DNA of 64,000 bases from Streptomyces sp. B3I8 (GCF_030816915.1 NZ_JAUSYN010000001.1:124001-188000), one strand, 5' to 3'; positions 26,137 through 36,443 are shown, counted from the stretch's first letter. Numbers and translations are program-made. Notes: generated from the sequence alone by a model not told the origin.

Positions 26137-26657
26137 TCCCCGCCATGCGTGATGGCCGTCAAGCGGACACCGAGCGCCGCCGCCAGCGGGTGGCAACCGC
26201 GGTGAAGAACGCCGCGAAGAACGGCACCCCGATCAGCGTCTCGGCCATCGCCCGGCAAGCAGGAGTAGACCGCAGCTTCCTCTACCGTCACCGCGACCTG
26301 CTCGAAATCGTCCATGCCGCCGAACTCGAACCGGCAGCCCAGGAGCCGGCCGGCAGCTCGCCAGTCAGCCGGGCCTCGCTCCAGGCCGACCTCGCCAACG
26401 CCCAGGCCCGCAACACCCGCCTGACCGCCCGCATTCAACAGCTGGAGAAGCGACTGTCGCAGGCCCTGGGAGCTCAGGCATGGCAGGAGTCGGGACTCGG
26501 AGCCCCAGCGGACATCGACGAGATCCAGCGGAAGATCACGAGGCTGGAGCAGCTCAACGTCGAACTGGCCTCCGCGTTGGAGGAAGCCCGATCCGATCTC
26601 GATGCCGCAAGGGAGGCCAACCGAGACCTGACCAGAGCGCTGAACCAACGAGGCTGA
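26133..26657 (+). CDS. TnpC-like protein (DUF6262 type), HTH plus coiled coil
   Basis: A 174-residue protein. Residues 10-55 carry a helix-turn-helix (SVSAIARQAGVDRSFLYRH), and residues about 85-170 form a long coiled coil (ARIQQLEKRLSQAL, then LEQLNVELASALEEARSDLD). In Tn554-type systems the third small protein assists and orients transposition. The start overlaps the TnpB-like stop (GTGA), making a three-gene coupled unit. DUF6262 assignment is from memory of the family's layout. Confidence 0.75.
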   Translation: MIPAMRDGRQADTERRRQRVATAVKNAAKNGTPISVSAIARQAGVDRSFLYRHRDLLEIVHAAELEPAAQEPAGSSPVSRASLQADLANAQARNTRLTARIQQLEKRLSQALGAQAWQESGLGAPADIDEIQRKITRLEQLNVELASALEEARSDLDAAREANRDLTRALNQRG

Positions 26658-26665
26658 CGATCCTC

Positions 26666-27124
26666 GTGAAGCCGTTGTCAGTGCTGGTTGAGAACATCAG
26701 CGGCATGACACCGCTTCTTCTCACCGACATCGAGCGAGCTGTTCGCAGCAGCTGGAGTGCCGACACATGCACACCTGAGTTCCGGCCACGCTGGAGCCCG
26801 GACAACCCGGCCCGGGACCAGTGCGGTGTCACGGCCATGGTGCTGAATGACCTCCTGGGAGGAGAGCTGATCCGCGGGGAAGTCCACGTGAACGGAGAAC
26901 GCGTGGACTACCACTGGTGGAACCGCCTGGGCATGGGCATCGAGATCGACCTCACCCGAGAGCAGTTCCGGCCGAAGGAGATCGTCACCGGAGGCATCGT
27001 CATTCCCCGCCCGCCCATCACCGAGTGGCGCAGGCTCCGCGAGGAGTACGAACTCCTCCGCGATCGTGTCATGGAGAAGCTCAACCAAGGACGCAAAACG
27101 GTTTCCGCGTCCGAGGCTTGTTGA
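26666..27124 (+). CDS. YunG-like protein
   Basis: A 152-residue protein resembling YunG of Bacillus, whose function is not established. Diagnostic parts are WSADTCTPEFRPRW, then NPARDQCGVTAMVLNDLLGG, HWWNRLGMGIEIDLTREQF. The DTC, QC and HWWN elements could form a catalytic or binding site, since Cys, His and polar residues are conserved in the family as I recall it. It lies 8 nt behind the TnpC-like gene and is probably cotranscribed. The GTG at 26666 or an ATG at 26705 may be the start. Confidence 0.75.
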   Translation: MKPLSVLVENISGMTPLLLTDIERAVRSSWSADTCTPEFRPRWSPDNPARDQCGVTAMVLNDLLGGELIRGEVHVNGERVDYHWWNRLGMGIEIDLTREQFRPKEIVTGGIVIPRPPITEWRRLREEYELLRDRVMEKLNQGRKTVSASEAC

Positions 27125-27134
27125 CGGAACGCAG

Positions 27135-27166
27135 TCCTATCGCCTCGCGCTGCCGAGGCGATAGGA
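27135..27166. terminator. Bidirectional terminator hairpin
   Basis: A perfect 13-bp inverted repeat (TCCTATCGCCTCG and complement) with a 6-nt loop, 10 nt after the YunG-like stop and before the convergent HIT gene's end. It likely serves both. Confidence 0.8.
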
Positions 27167-27199
27167 GCGGGTCCCGGTCTCGGTGACGCCCCACAGGCG

Positions 27200-27673
27200 T
27201 CAGAGGGCGAGGCGGTCCAGCTCATCCGAGATCGCCTCGCGCACCGCGTCGTGCTGCGGGCCGAGCACATACTGCTCGTCATGCCACCGCTCACGCGGAT
27301 ACAGCCACACGGGTCGGCCCACAAGATCAGCGGGCTCCCATTCGAACCGCGGCCACACATGCGCGTGCAGGAACGGATCGGTGTTCCCCAGGATCTCCAG
27401 GTTGACCCGTCGGAAAGCGGGGTCCAGCCGTCTGCAAGCGCGTTCGACGGCCTCACCCAGCTTGTCCATGTCGGAGAGAAACGCCAGGCGCTTGCCCTTC
27501 GGAAGCTCCGGCAGCCGCTCCACCGAGGGATCATCGACCAGGAGCACCGAGTATCCCGGCAGGAACTGGACGTCCCCGATCACCGCGAATCCCGCTGCCA
27601 ACTTCCGGAGCACCGCGGGGTTCTCACCCCGAAGGGCACTGCCGATCCGGTCCTTCCGCCAGTCATCGCTCAT
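27200..27673 (-). CDS. HIT-domain protein
   Basis: A 157-residue member of the histidine-triad (HIT) superfamily of nucleotide hydrolases and transferases. The hinge segments FAVIGDVQFLPGYSVLLVDD and RRVNLEILGNTDPFLHAHVW include the histidine motif HAHVWP, in which the third His of the triad is replaced by Trp. The central FLSDMDKLGEAVERAC helix fits. Substrates of such proteins are mononucleotide derivatives. It is the only gene of the Tn554-like element read on the minus strand, so it is cargo with its own promoter near the right end. Confidence 0.8.
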   Translation of the reverse strand: MSDDWRKDRIGSALRGENPAVLRKLAAGFAVIGDVQFLPGYSVLLVDDPSVERLPELPKGKRLAFLSDMDKLGEAVERACRRLDPAFRRVNLEILGNTDPFLHAHVWPRFEWEPADLVGRPVWLYPRERWHDEQYVLGPQHDAVREAISDELDRLAL

Positions 27674-27789
27674 GATCGGCGACCCTACCCAACATCAAGT
27701 AGCGCCACAGGTGTTGCACACGATACTGTTGATCACACCGGCGCTGAGCTGCACAAAATGGTCTCCACTTGCCTCGCGCCACACGGTTA

Positions 27790-27801
27790 CCCCCAGAGAA
27801 G
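27790..27801 (-). repeat. Right terminal inverted repeat of the Tn554-like element
   Basis: CCCCCAGAGAAG, exact reverse complement of 22345-22356. IS256 homology resumes ten bases later with CTGACCGGCGTCGACGAG. Confidence 0.85.
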
Positions 27802-27811
27802 ACGGCTGACC

Positions 27812-27900
27812 GGCGTCGACGAGATGGTGCTGTCGCTCTCGGCGAAGGGCCTCACCCACGGGGAAATCTCAGCTCATCTCGCCGAGGTCTACGGGGCGGC
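27812..27900 (+). pseudogene. IS256-family transposase, continuation after the inserted element
   Basis: Reads LTGVDEMVLSLSAKGLTHGE and ISAHLAEVYGA, the segment that follows QRRL in IS256 transposases. It ends abruptly; the downstream sequence (AEAEQTEAPAGP...) is unrelated. The catalytic domain is therefore lost and the host IS was already or has since been truncated. Confidence 0.8.
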
Positions 27901-28005
27901 CGAAGCCGAGCAGACCGAGGCCCCGGCCGGGCCGGAGATCATTGCCCCGCGCCGGCCGACGCGGGTGGACCTCACCGGCCCAGCAGCGGCACCGACCCCG
28001 AGCTG

Positions 28006-28326
28006 ATGGAACGCCTCCAGCGCCAGGTCCTCGGCGGCGACGCCACCAACGACGTGCTGGACACGCTCGTTGAACAGACCGAGGACGAGACGAACGACGT
28101 CGTGGCGGCGCTGCTCGCTAGGCCCGGCGCGAAGGGGAGGACGCGTGATCCCAGCCTCGCGCACGAAGGGCCCCGGCGTACTTGGAGCCGAAGGCCCCGG
28201 CTACCTCGGACCGTTCGGCCGCCGGCCCGACGACAGCGAGGACGAGAGCAGCACGCGGGCGGCACGGCCGCGCCGCAGGATTCGTCCAAGGTTTCCTCAA
28301 ACCGCCCCCGGCATGGTGGCACGTGA
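28006..28326 (+). CDS. Possible small gene or gene fragment
   Basis: An ATG-initiated frame whose first 45 codons look like real protein: ERLQRQVLGGDATNDVLDTL, then VEQTEDETNDVVAALLARP, an acidic helical segment. The remainder is arginine-rich and shadow-like, so the gene is probably a truncated 5' end. No family was recognised. Confidence 0.3.
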   Translation: MERLQRQVLGGDATNDVLDTLVEQTEDETNDVVAALLARPGAKGRTRDPSLAHEGPRRTWSRRPRLPRTVRPPARRQRGREQHAGGTAAPQDSSKVSSNRPRHGGT

Positions 28327-28381
28327 CGGGCCGGACACATCCGGAACCCGACGAACGAGTCTCCATCGATTGGGAGTCACC

Positions 28382-28693
28382 ATGCGTCTTCGTCACGCCA
28401 TCGCGGGCAGCGTCCTCGCGGCAGCAGTCGTCCTCGGAGCGGTTCCGGCAGCCCAGGCCGCGCCGGCCGGCGAGTCCGGGGCGGCGGCCGCCACCTGCCG
28501 CACGTCCTGGTACGACAGCAACACCTACGCGGCGCAGTGCTCCGGCGCCGCAAGCACGAAGTTCTACGCCTGGGCCGAGTGCAACAACGGCGACATCGCC
28601 TTCGGTCAGACGAAGTACGCCAACGGGTCGCAGTCGTACGCCTACTGCGCGGGCAAGGGCGGATTCTCCGGCTATGGCGGTTGGGTGGTGTGA
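28382..28693 (+). CDS. Small exported cysteine-containing protein
   Basis: A 103-residue precursor with a textbook Sec signal (MRLRHAIAGSVLAAAVVLGA, cleavage after AAQAA) and a mature part of about 70 residues rich in Tyr, Gly and Asn with four cysteines (TCRTSWYDSN, AAQCSG, AECNNGD, AYCAGKG), which could form two disulfides. GGGAG lies 5 nt upstream of the ATG. It may be a secreted inhibitor or a small lattice protein; no known family was recognised. It is followed closely by the convergent SARP gene. Confidence 0.8.
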   Translation: MRLRHAIAGSVLAAAVVLGAVPAAQAAPAGESGAAAATCRTSWYDSNTYAAQCSGAASTKFYAWAECNNGDIAFGQTKYANGSQSYAYCAGKGGFSGYGGWVV

Positions 28694-28734
28694 TCCAGGT
28701 GCCCGGCCTGCATCGACGACATTCGGCCGGGTGG

Positions 28735-31587
28735 TCAGTCGGTCATTGAAGCCGACTTGTCCTCGAGGATGCCGGCCTCCTTCGCACGGTGCTGCACGCG
28801 GAAGAGGCCGGCCGCCCGCCTCCACTGGTCCCGGGCCCGGTCGGGCCGGCCGAGCGCCAGGTGGACGTCGCCGAGGTTGGCGAGGGTGTTCGCCTCCTCG
28901 TAGAGGTTGCCGAGGTCGTGGAAGAGGACGCGGGCGCGCTCGTAGTGGGCCAGAGCTCCATGGTGCTGGCCTGCTGCGTGCGCGATGAAGCCGAGACTGT
29001 CCAGGGTGCACGCCTCACCGTCGCGGAAGCCGTGGCGGCGGTGGATCTCCAGGCTCTCCTCACAATGGGTGAGGGCCTGCCGGTACTCGCCGAGGCGTGC
29101 CTCATACCAGCCGACGGCGTTGAGGGCGTTCGCCTGCGCCAACGGGTCGCCGCCCTGGCGCTGTAGCCGCAGGGTGTGCCGGACGTGTGCCAGGGCCTCC
29201 CGGTCGTCGCCCTGCCTCGCCCATGACCAGGCGATGACGTCGTGGATGCGTGCCTGCTCGGTGACGTCCATGGCCTTCTCCGCCGCGGCCAGGGCCCGAT
29301 CGGCGTGGTGGACCGCGCGGTCGTGGCGGCTCGCTCGGGCGCAGGCGTGGGCCAGGCGGCGGTGGGCCCAGGCAAGGGCGGTGTCTTCGCCGAGGCGCTC
29401 GGCCGCGGCGAGTCCCGTATGCCACAGGGCCAGGTGCTCGTGGAGCCGTCCCTGCCGCCACAGGAAGCCGTCCACGACCCGGGCCAGTTGCCAGACCAGG
29501 CGGTCCCACCCGTGGAGGCCGGCCACGCGCTGCGCGGCGACCAGACTGGCGTGCTCGGCACGGAACCAGGACATGACGGCCGACTGATCGGCGGGAAGCT
29601 CGAGCGTCACGCCGTCCAGAGGCGGTTCGAGTTCCAGGGCGTGGTGCTCGAACGGACTGAGGATCAAGTCGCAGGCGTAGCCGGTGTGCAGGTAGTAGTC
29701 CACCAGACGCCGCAGCGCACATTCGCGTGACTCCTGCGCCTGGTCCTCGACAGCTCGCTCGGCGGCGTACAGACGGACCAGGTCGTGCATGCTGTACCGG
29801 TCAGGAGCCAGTTGCTGCACCAGGTGGACTGTCTCCAGTTCCCGCAGCGTCACCCGGGCCGCGGCCGGTGGCCGCCCCAGCAGCCCGGCGGCGGCCGCCA
29901 GACCGATCTCGGGGGCCGGTCCCGCGGCGCCGAGGAGACGAAAGGCCTCCGCAGCCCGGTCGGTCAGGCCGCGGTACGACACGCGACACACCGCGCGGAC
30001 GTTGGTCGACAGGTCGCCCGCGTCCAGGGCGTCGAGCCGCGCCGACTGGTCCTGGAGTTCCTCGGCGAGCGCGGCGAGCGTGGGACCGCTGCCGACGGCG
30101 GCGCGGGCCCCGGCGATGCTGATTGCCAGCGGCAGGCCCGCGCAGTGTTCCAGTACCGCTGTGACGGCTGCGGGATCGGCGGCCAGGCACCCCTCGCCCA
30201 GGTGACGGCCGAGCAGGTTCCGGGACTCGTACGGCGTGAGCACGTCCAGCGGCAGCAGGCGCGCGCCGTGGGTGACGGCGAGCCCGGTCAGCCGACGGCG
30301 GCTGGTGACGAGCACCGCGCAGCCGGCTCCGCCCGGCAGCAGGGCGCTCACCTGGTCAACGTCTCTGGCGTTGTCGAGGACGACGAGCATGCGTCGGTCG
30401 GCGACGAGGGTGCGGTACAGCCCGGTCAGGGCCTGCTGGTCCGCCGGGATCGAGCCGGGGTCGACGCCGAGGGCGTCCAGGAATCCCCGTACCGCGGTGG
30501 CCGGTGCCAGGGGTTCTCCGGAGGGACTGAATCCCCGGAGGTCCACGTAGAGCTGACCGTCGGGGAACCGGTCCATGGCGCAGTGGGCCCAGTGCACGGC
30601 CAGCGAGGTCTTGCCGACGCCGCCGCTGCCGCTGATGACGCACACCGCTGCGGACCCGCCGGGCCGGCACGCGGTGCCCAGTGCCTTGTCCAATTCGGCC
30701 AATTCGGTGCTGCGTCCGACAAACAGCCCCGAGAAGGGCAGTTGGCGCGGCAGGGTGCGGTCCCGTGACGAGGCGATGCCGGAGGCGGCGACGGCACCGG
30801 CTGCCGGTGCCGAGGCGGGGGCGTCGGACGGCGCGCCGATCGACGGGTCATTCGTGAGGACCTGCTGGTGTCGTCGCCGCAGCTCGGGGCCTGGGTCGCT
30901 GCCCAGCTCTTCGGCCAGGGCGCGGCGGATCCGGTCGAAGCAGCGTAGGGCGTCGGCGGTGCGGCCGCTCCGGTAAAGCGCGAGCATGTACTGGGTGGCC
31001 AAGCGCTCGTCCAGCGGGTGCCTGTCGAGGCAGGAGGCCAGCTCGGACAGCAGTGCCGCATGGCGGCCCTGGCGCAGCAGCACGTCGTTTCGGTCCAGCA
31101 GGCAGGCGTGCCGCTCCTCCAGCAGCGACTCCCGTAGGGAGTTGCACCACGGCGTGTCCAGCGTGGCGAAGGGCTCACCCCGCCACAGCCCCAACGCCTG
31201 CTTGAACAGGGCTGCCGCACGTCCATCCTCAGCGGCCCTCGCCCGGCCGACCAGATCGCGGAAGAGGTGGAGGTCCACCAGGTCCGGGTCGGTGAGCAGC
31301 GCGTATCCACCAGGACGTCGTTCGATGGCGGCGCCGGAGGACGATGCGTCCGCCGCGGAGCCGAGTGCCTGCCGCAGCCGGGACAGATAGCTGTACAACG
31401 TCGACTTGGCCCCCGGCGACGGGTCAGCGCCCCACACCCGACCGACCAGGCCGTCCACGGGCACCGCGCGGTTGACGTCCGCCAACAGCACCGCCAGCAC
31501 GCAGCGCTGCCGGGCGGGCCCGAGATCCACTGACGTCCCGCCCACGTGCGCCTGGATCTCCCCGAGCATGCCGAACTCGATCGTCAC
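28735..31587 (-). CDS. SARP-type transcriptional activator with NB-ARC and TPR domains (AfsR-like)
   Basis: A 950-residue pathway regulator. It starts at GTG 31587 (MTIEFGMLGEIQAHV) after a GGGGA site. Domains in order: winged-helix DNA-binding domain (RQRCVLAVLLADVNRAVPVD, residues 10-95), BTAD (about 100-245, with ELGSDPGPELRRRHQQVL), NB-ARC ATPase with P-loop SGSGGVGKTSLAVHWAH near 300 and Walker B MLVVLDNARD, and TPR repeats over the last 270 residues (ALNAVGWYEARLGEYRQALT, DSLGFIAHAAGQHHGALAHY, NLGDVHLALGRPDRARDQWR). Such proteins activate antibiotic clusters. No biosynthetic cluster is next to it, so its target is elsewhere or lost. Confidence 0.9.
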   Translation of the reverse strand: MTIEFGMLGEIQAHVGGTSVDLGPARQRCVLAVLLADVNRAVPVDGLVGRVWGADPSPGAKSTLYSYLSRLRQALGSAADASSSGAAIERRPGGYALLTDPDLVDLHLFRDLVGRARAAEDGRAAALFKQALGLWRGEPFATLDTPWCNSLRESLLEERHACLLDRNDVLLRQGRHAALLSELASCLDRHPLDERLATQYMLALYRSGRTADALRCFDRIRRALAEELGSDPGPELRRRHQQVLTNDPSIGAPSDAPASAPAAGAVAASGIASSRDRTLPRQLPFSGLFVGRSTELAELDKALGTACRPGGSAAVCVISGSGGVGKTSLAVHWAHCAMDRFPDGQLYVDLRGFSPSGEPLAPATAVRGFLDALGVDPGSIPADQQALTGLYRTLVADRRMLVVLDNARDVDQVSALLPGGAGCAVLVTSRRRLTGLAVTHGARLLPLDVLTPYESRNLLGRHLGEGCLAADPAAVTAVLEHCAGLPLAISIAGARAAVGSGPTLAALAEELQDQSARLDALDAGDLSTNVRAVCRVSYRGLTDRAAEAFRLLGAAGPAPEIGLAAAAGLLGRPPAAARVTLRELETVHLVQQLAPDRYSMHDLVRLYAAERAVEDQAQESRECALRRLVDYYLHTGYACDLILSPFEHHALELEPPLDGVTLELPADQSAVMSWFRAEHASLVAAQRVAGLHGWDRLVWQLARVVDGFLWRQGRLHEHLALWHTGLAAAERLGEDTALAWAHRRLAHACARASRHDRAVHHADRALAAAEKAMDVTEQARIHDVIAWSWARQGDDREALAHVRHTLRLQRQGGDPLAQANALNAVGWYEARLGEYRQALTHCEESLEIHRRHGFRDGEACTLDSLGFIAHAAGQHHGALAHYERARVLFHDLGNLYEEANTLANLGDVHLALGRPDRARDQWRRAAGLFRVQHRAKEAGILEDKSASMTD

Positions 31588-31746
31588 TACATCCCCGTTT
31601 TCCCCCGAAGCAGCCTTCTCCAAGTCTTGGCCCCCTCGGCCGCCCGGCCAATCCAAAATCCGGCCAGGCTCGGGCTCTCGGCAACGCCGAACGCGGGGCC
31701 GCTCCCGCTTGCCACGGCGACGCTGACGGCGTCGTCGCCTTGTGGT

Positions 31747-31881
31747 CCCCCGCCGTTTCCCGATCAGCTCGCGGTCGACGTCGTCGAGGTAGAGAAACCG
31801 CTCCAGCTCCGGACGCGTCGGCTCCTCCACGAACCGTCCGTACGCCGCGGCCTGCTCATCAGTCAGAAATTCCACCGGCAC
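31747..31881 (-). pseudogene. Tn3-family transposase, N-terminal relic
   Basis: Forty-five codons reading VPVEFLTDEQAAAYGRFVEE and RPELERFLYLDDVDRELIGK, the DUF4158 start of actinobacterial Tn3 transposases. The rest is gone. It lies upstream of and in the same open frame as the SARP gene, joined by an arginine-rich stretch that is not protein-like. Confidence 0.8.
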
Positions 31882-32172
31882 GCGGCGGACGGTGGCCCCA
31901 CGTCCCACCGCTCATACGATCTTTCGCCGAACCCCAGAGGCGAAGTGGATCACTGTGCTGGGCGAGCAAGATCATCCCTTGGCGACAACGGCTGTTCCAT
32001 TGTTCCCCGAAGCCGGAGACAGCGCCCCGGCCGCCGCGGCCACGCTCGACTACGGGCTGTCCCAGCGCGCCCTGATCGCCGTCTCCAGCCGCAGCAGCGA
32101 CGTCGCGGAGCTTGATTCACCCGCCGCCTCACCACGCTCGCCCACAGCGGCCAGGCCCTCGACACCGCCACG

Positions 32173-32478
32173 GTGCGCGCCGTGGTCCGCCAGGCCGTCC
32201 GCGACGTCCGCACCGCCCCGCCTCCGCCGCCGGCCGATCCGTCGGCGGACCCGACCGTGGCCGCGTTGCGCCGCGTCGTCGACGACCTCGCCGCCGGCAC
32301 GTGCGCGATCGGGGAGCTGATGCTCGAAGTCGCGCCGGCCTACCTCTCCGACGCCGAGGCCGCCGACGCCCTGGCGCTGCTGTGCGAGCAGATCGGCGAG
32401 CCCCTCGAGCACGGCCTTGCCGCCCGTCGCTACGCGATGTCCGGGGACCGCCGCGCCCTGCACGGCACCGTCCTCTGA
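32173..32478 (+). CDS. Small helical protein or gene fragment
   Basis: A 101-residue frame from a GTG: VVRQAVRDVRTAPPPP, then VAALRRVVDDLAAGTCAIGE and ALALLCEQIGEPLEHGLAAR. A frame upstream to 32117 is also open and protein-like (RRLTTLAHSGQALDTATVRA), suggesting the true 5' end has been lost. The protein is helical without a recognised family. It sits between Tn3 and recombinase relics, so it may be a former transposon gene. Confidence 0.4.
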   Translation: MRAVVRQAVRDVRTAPPPPPADPSADPTVAALRRVVDDLAAGTCAIGELMLEVAPAYLSDAEAADALALLCEQIGEPLEHGLAARRYAMSGDRRALHGTVL

Positions 32479-32589
32479 CCGCCGCCGCTCACAGAAGCCC
32501 GGCTCCTGCTGTGAGTCACACACCCTGTTTTCCCTGGTGGGCGGGGCCTCGGGGAGGGGGGCGTCCTCGCCGCCGTCCGGGTCAGGGTC

Positions 32590-33281
32590 GAAGTCGGTGC
32601 CGGTACGGGCGTCTCGTGGGCGAAGCGTCTGGCGGTGCCGGGCTCCGAGTCCCCGGCCCGCTCGAAGACGGCGATCGACCGGCTGATCGCGCGGCGCGAG
32701 GTCCATCTGCGGGGGAAAACGCTTTGGCGGATGCTCTACGAGACCGCTGGGCGGGCGGAGGAGATCCTGGGCGCGCACATTGCGGAGCTTGGACTTCGCC
32801 AGGTGTCGTTGCCTGGTCAGGGCGAAGGGCGCCCGTGCCAAGGCCTGCGGCCGGGGCCAGGCGCGCGAGGGCTCCGTAGGGGAGACCGTCTACTGGGCGG
32901 CCGGCACCGCCCGGCTGTTGCCCCGGCTGCTCACGTACGGGCCCGCGGGCCGGTGTTCGTCACGCACCGCCGTCCGGGGCCGGGCAAGGTCGTCAGCCCG
33001 TGACGTCTGCCGGTACCGGGCCGGCCCGGCTTTCCTACGGACAGGCCCGCGCCCTGCTGGACGAGCACACCGCGGTGCGTGGTCCCGGAACGGGCTGGGA
33101 CCTGCACGAGTACCGCCGCTCCGCCCTGGCTCACCTCGGTGAGCGGGGCGCCTCGCTGCTGATGCTCATGGCCAAGTCCCGGCACGAGAAGCCGGAGAAC
33201 CTCCGCCGCTGCTTCAAGCACTCGTCCGAGGCGATCGCCGAAGTCACCAGCCTGCTCGCACCCGGCAACGCCCGGCGTTGA
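32590..33281 (+). pseudogene. Tyrosine recombinase, frameshifted
   Basis: Three frames are needed. First: [20 protein letters not shown] (box I region with the arginine, RAEE). Second, from about 32880: [20 protein letters not shown]. Third, from 33000: [37 protein letters not shown] (box II H-x-x-R) and [20 protein letters not shown]. In the last motif, the expected catalytic tyrosine (RRYFK) is Cys. It is a dead integrase of the kind found in actinobacterial transposons. Confidence 0.8.
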
Positions 33282-33434
33282 TCCACCCGGTCAGCCGGAA
33301 CGCCGACCCTCATACACGGTGGGGTATGGGCGAGGACCGCCGCCTTCGGCGACCACACCTCGGCTGCCGACCGCGCGTCGCGGGCCCCGATGCGGGAGCG
33401 GCTTGTCCATGCGCAGCGTACGGAAAAAGCAAAG

Positions 33435-33460
33435 GGCAAGGAGATCACCTACTCCTTGCC
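33435..33460. repeat. 9-bp inverted repeat upstream of the rox locus
   Basis: Arms GGCAAGGAG and CTCCTTGCC with an 8-nt loop. It is followed by CTCAACTTATAGCGCAC, whose TATAGC could be a -10 element for transcription toward the rifamycin-associated palindrome. Confidence 0.5.
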
Positions 33461-33483
33461 ACTCTCAACTTATAGCGCACAGG

Positions 33484-33502
33484 GGGCCTTGCGGCAAGGC
33501 CC
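33484..33502. promoter_or_regulatory. Rifamycin-associated element (RAE)-like palindrome
   Basis: GGGCCTTGCGGCAAGGCCC, a perfect 19-bp palindrome. It matches, as I remember it, the conserved element found in front of rifamycin-inactivating genes (rox, arr, rph, rgt, helR) of actinomycetes, which mediates induction by rifamycins. It is 220 bp upstream of rox, with a glycosyltransferase relic in between. Confidence 0.8.
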
Positions 33503-33542
33503 GGGTCGTGGCGCAGAATCGTCGGCCGAGGCCAGAGCTTGA

Positions 33543-35150
<1,608 letters not shown>

Positions 35151-35391
35151 GCGCGCAACTCGGGGCACGAAAGCCCACCGGGCCTGCCCGGACGGAGCGG
35201 GTACGCAAAGCTGTCACTCGTGAGGAGACGCTGTACCCGCTCCAGGCCACTGACCAGTACTGACGCGGAGATGGAGTGGGGGGCGGCTGACGAGTTGGTG
35301 CGTGATGGCGGGTGAGGTGTCGTGTGAAGCTTCCCCTTGATCGTGGACACCTGGAGACTGGGGCCTGAGGTTCCAGAGGGAGTAGCACCAG

Positions 35392-36227
35392 GTGGGAAGC
35401 AAGTACACGAAGCGGTACACGGAGGAGTTCAAGCGGGACGCGATCGCGCTCGTCGACTCCTCGGGCAGGACGGTCACCGCCGTCGCCCTGGAACTCGACA
35501 TCAGCTCCGAGTCTCTGCGCGGCTGGTACCGCCGGGCCAAGGCCGACCAGGGCGAGGGCGCCCCGGGCGAGCTGACCAGCGCGGAGCGTGAGGTGAACCG
35601 CAAGCGCATCGCCCGCGTGATGCGCGAGCGCGACATCCGCGGCGTCACCCGCCGCAAGCACCGCTCGCTGACCCGGCCGGACGTGAAGGCGAAGCCGGCC
35701 CCGGACCTGATCGGCCGCGACTTCCACGCCGAGCGTCCCGGGACCAAGCTGGTCGGCGACATCACCTGTCTCCCGACGGCCGAGGGCCGGCTCTACCTCG
35801 CCTGCCGGCTGGACCTGGCCAGATCGGCTACGCCATGGCCGATCACCACCGCGCCGACCTCGTCGTCGACGCCCTCGACATGGCCCACGGCCGAGGCGGG
35901 CTGGAGCCCAGATGCGTGATCCACAGTGATCGCGGCAGCGAGTACACATCGGCGCAATTCAGCGATCGAATACGGGAGTTGGGGCTGCGACAGAGCTGCG
36001 GACACACCGGATCATGTTTCGACAACGCCGCCGCGGAGAATTTCTGGGCCCTGCTCAAGGAAGAGATCGGAACCCGGACCTGGCCCGACCGGGCCACCGC
36101 CCGCGCCGAGGTCTTCACTTTCATCGAGACCTTCTACAACCGCCGCCGCCTACGCGAGCACAGGATCTTCGGCTACCTCACCCCGGCCGAGACCAGGCAG
36201 CGGCATCAACACACCCTCGCGACATAA
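35392..36227 (+). pseudogene. IS3-family transposase, deleted and frameshifted
   Basis: Starts as OrfA (KYTKRYTEEFKRDAIALVDS, then SSESLRGWYRRAKAD) and jumps by internal deletion into OrfB (RIARVMRERDIRGVTRRKHR, then KLVGDITCLPTAEGRLYLAC with the first catalytic Asp). Near 35818 the frame shifts; the rest reads MADHHRADLVVDALDMAHG, CVIHSDRGSEYTSAQF (second Asp) and CFDNAAAENFWALLKEEIGT (Glu). Ends NRRRLREHRIFGYLTPAE as normal. It cannot be active. Confidence 0.85.
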
Positions 36228-36287
36228 CGAACGAGTCTCCAAGATCACGGGGAAACATCAGTTACACCGATCACCGTACAGACCCCC

Positions 36288-36443
36288 ACCTGGCGCAACC
36301 GGCACCGGGAGAAGACGGTGACCACGCAGGCCGGCGACCTGGAATTTGCCATCCCGAAACTGCGGGCCGGGAGCTTCCTCCCCAGCCTCCTCAAGCGCCG
36401 GCGACACATCGACCAGGCCCTCTACGCGGTCGTCATGGAGGCG
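36288..36443 (+). pseudogene. IS256-family transposase fragment
   Basis: Fifty-two codons: KTVTTQAGDLEFAIPKLRAG, then SFLPSLLKRRRHIDQALYAV. This is the region after the N-terminal domain of IS256 transposases, different from the copy at 21975. Both ends are missing. Confidence 0.75.

Larger units (their letters stand above)
22345..27801 (+). mobile_element. Tn554-like transposon with YunG-like and HIT cargo
   Basis: A 5457-bp element bounded by perfect 12-bp inverted repeats and inserted in an IS256 transposase gene between codons for RQRRL and TGVDEM, which flank it directly. It encodes two overlapping tyrosine recombinases and a small HTH/coiled-coil protein in the TnpA-TnpB-TnpC order of Tn554, followed by a YunG-like gene, and a HIT-domain gene on the other strand. 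Tn554 itself has no terminal inverted repeats, so this is a distinct branch. All genes look intact, so the element may be functional. Confidence 0.8.

Noticed and set aside
24082..26196. 704-codon minus-strand frame opposite the TnpB-like gene
   Set aside because: Composition is that of an antisense shadow; the plus strand carries a clear recombinase with zinc motifs.
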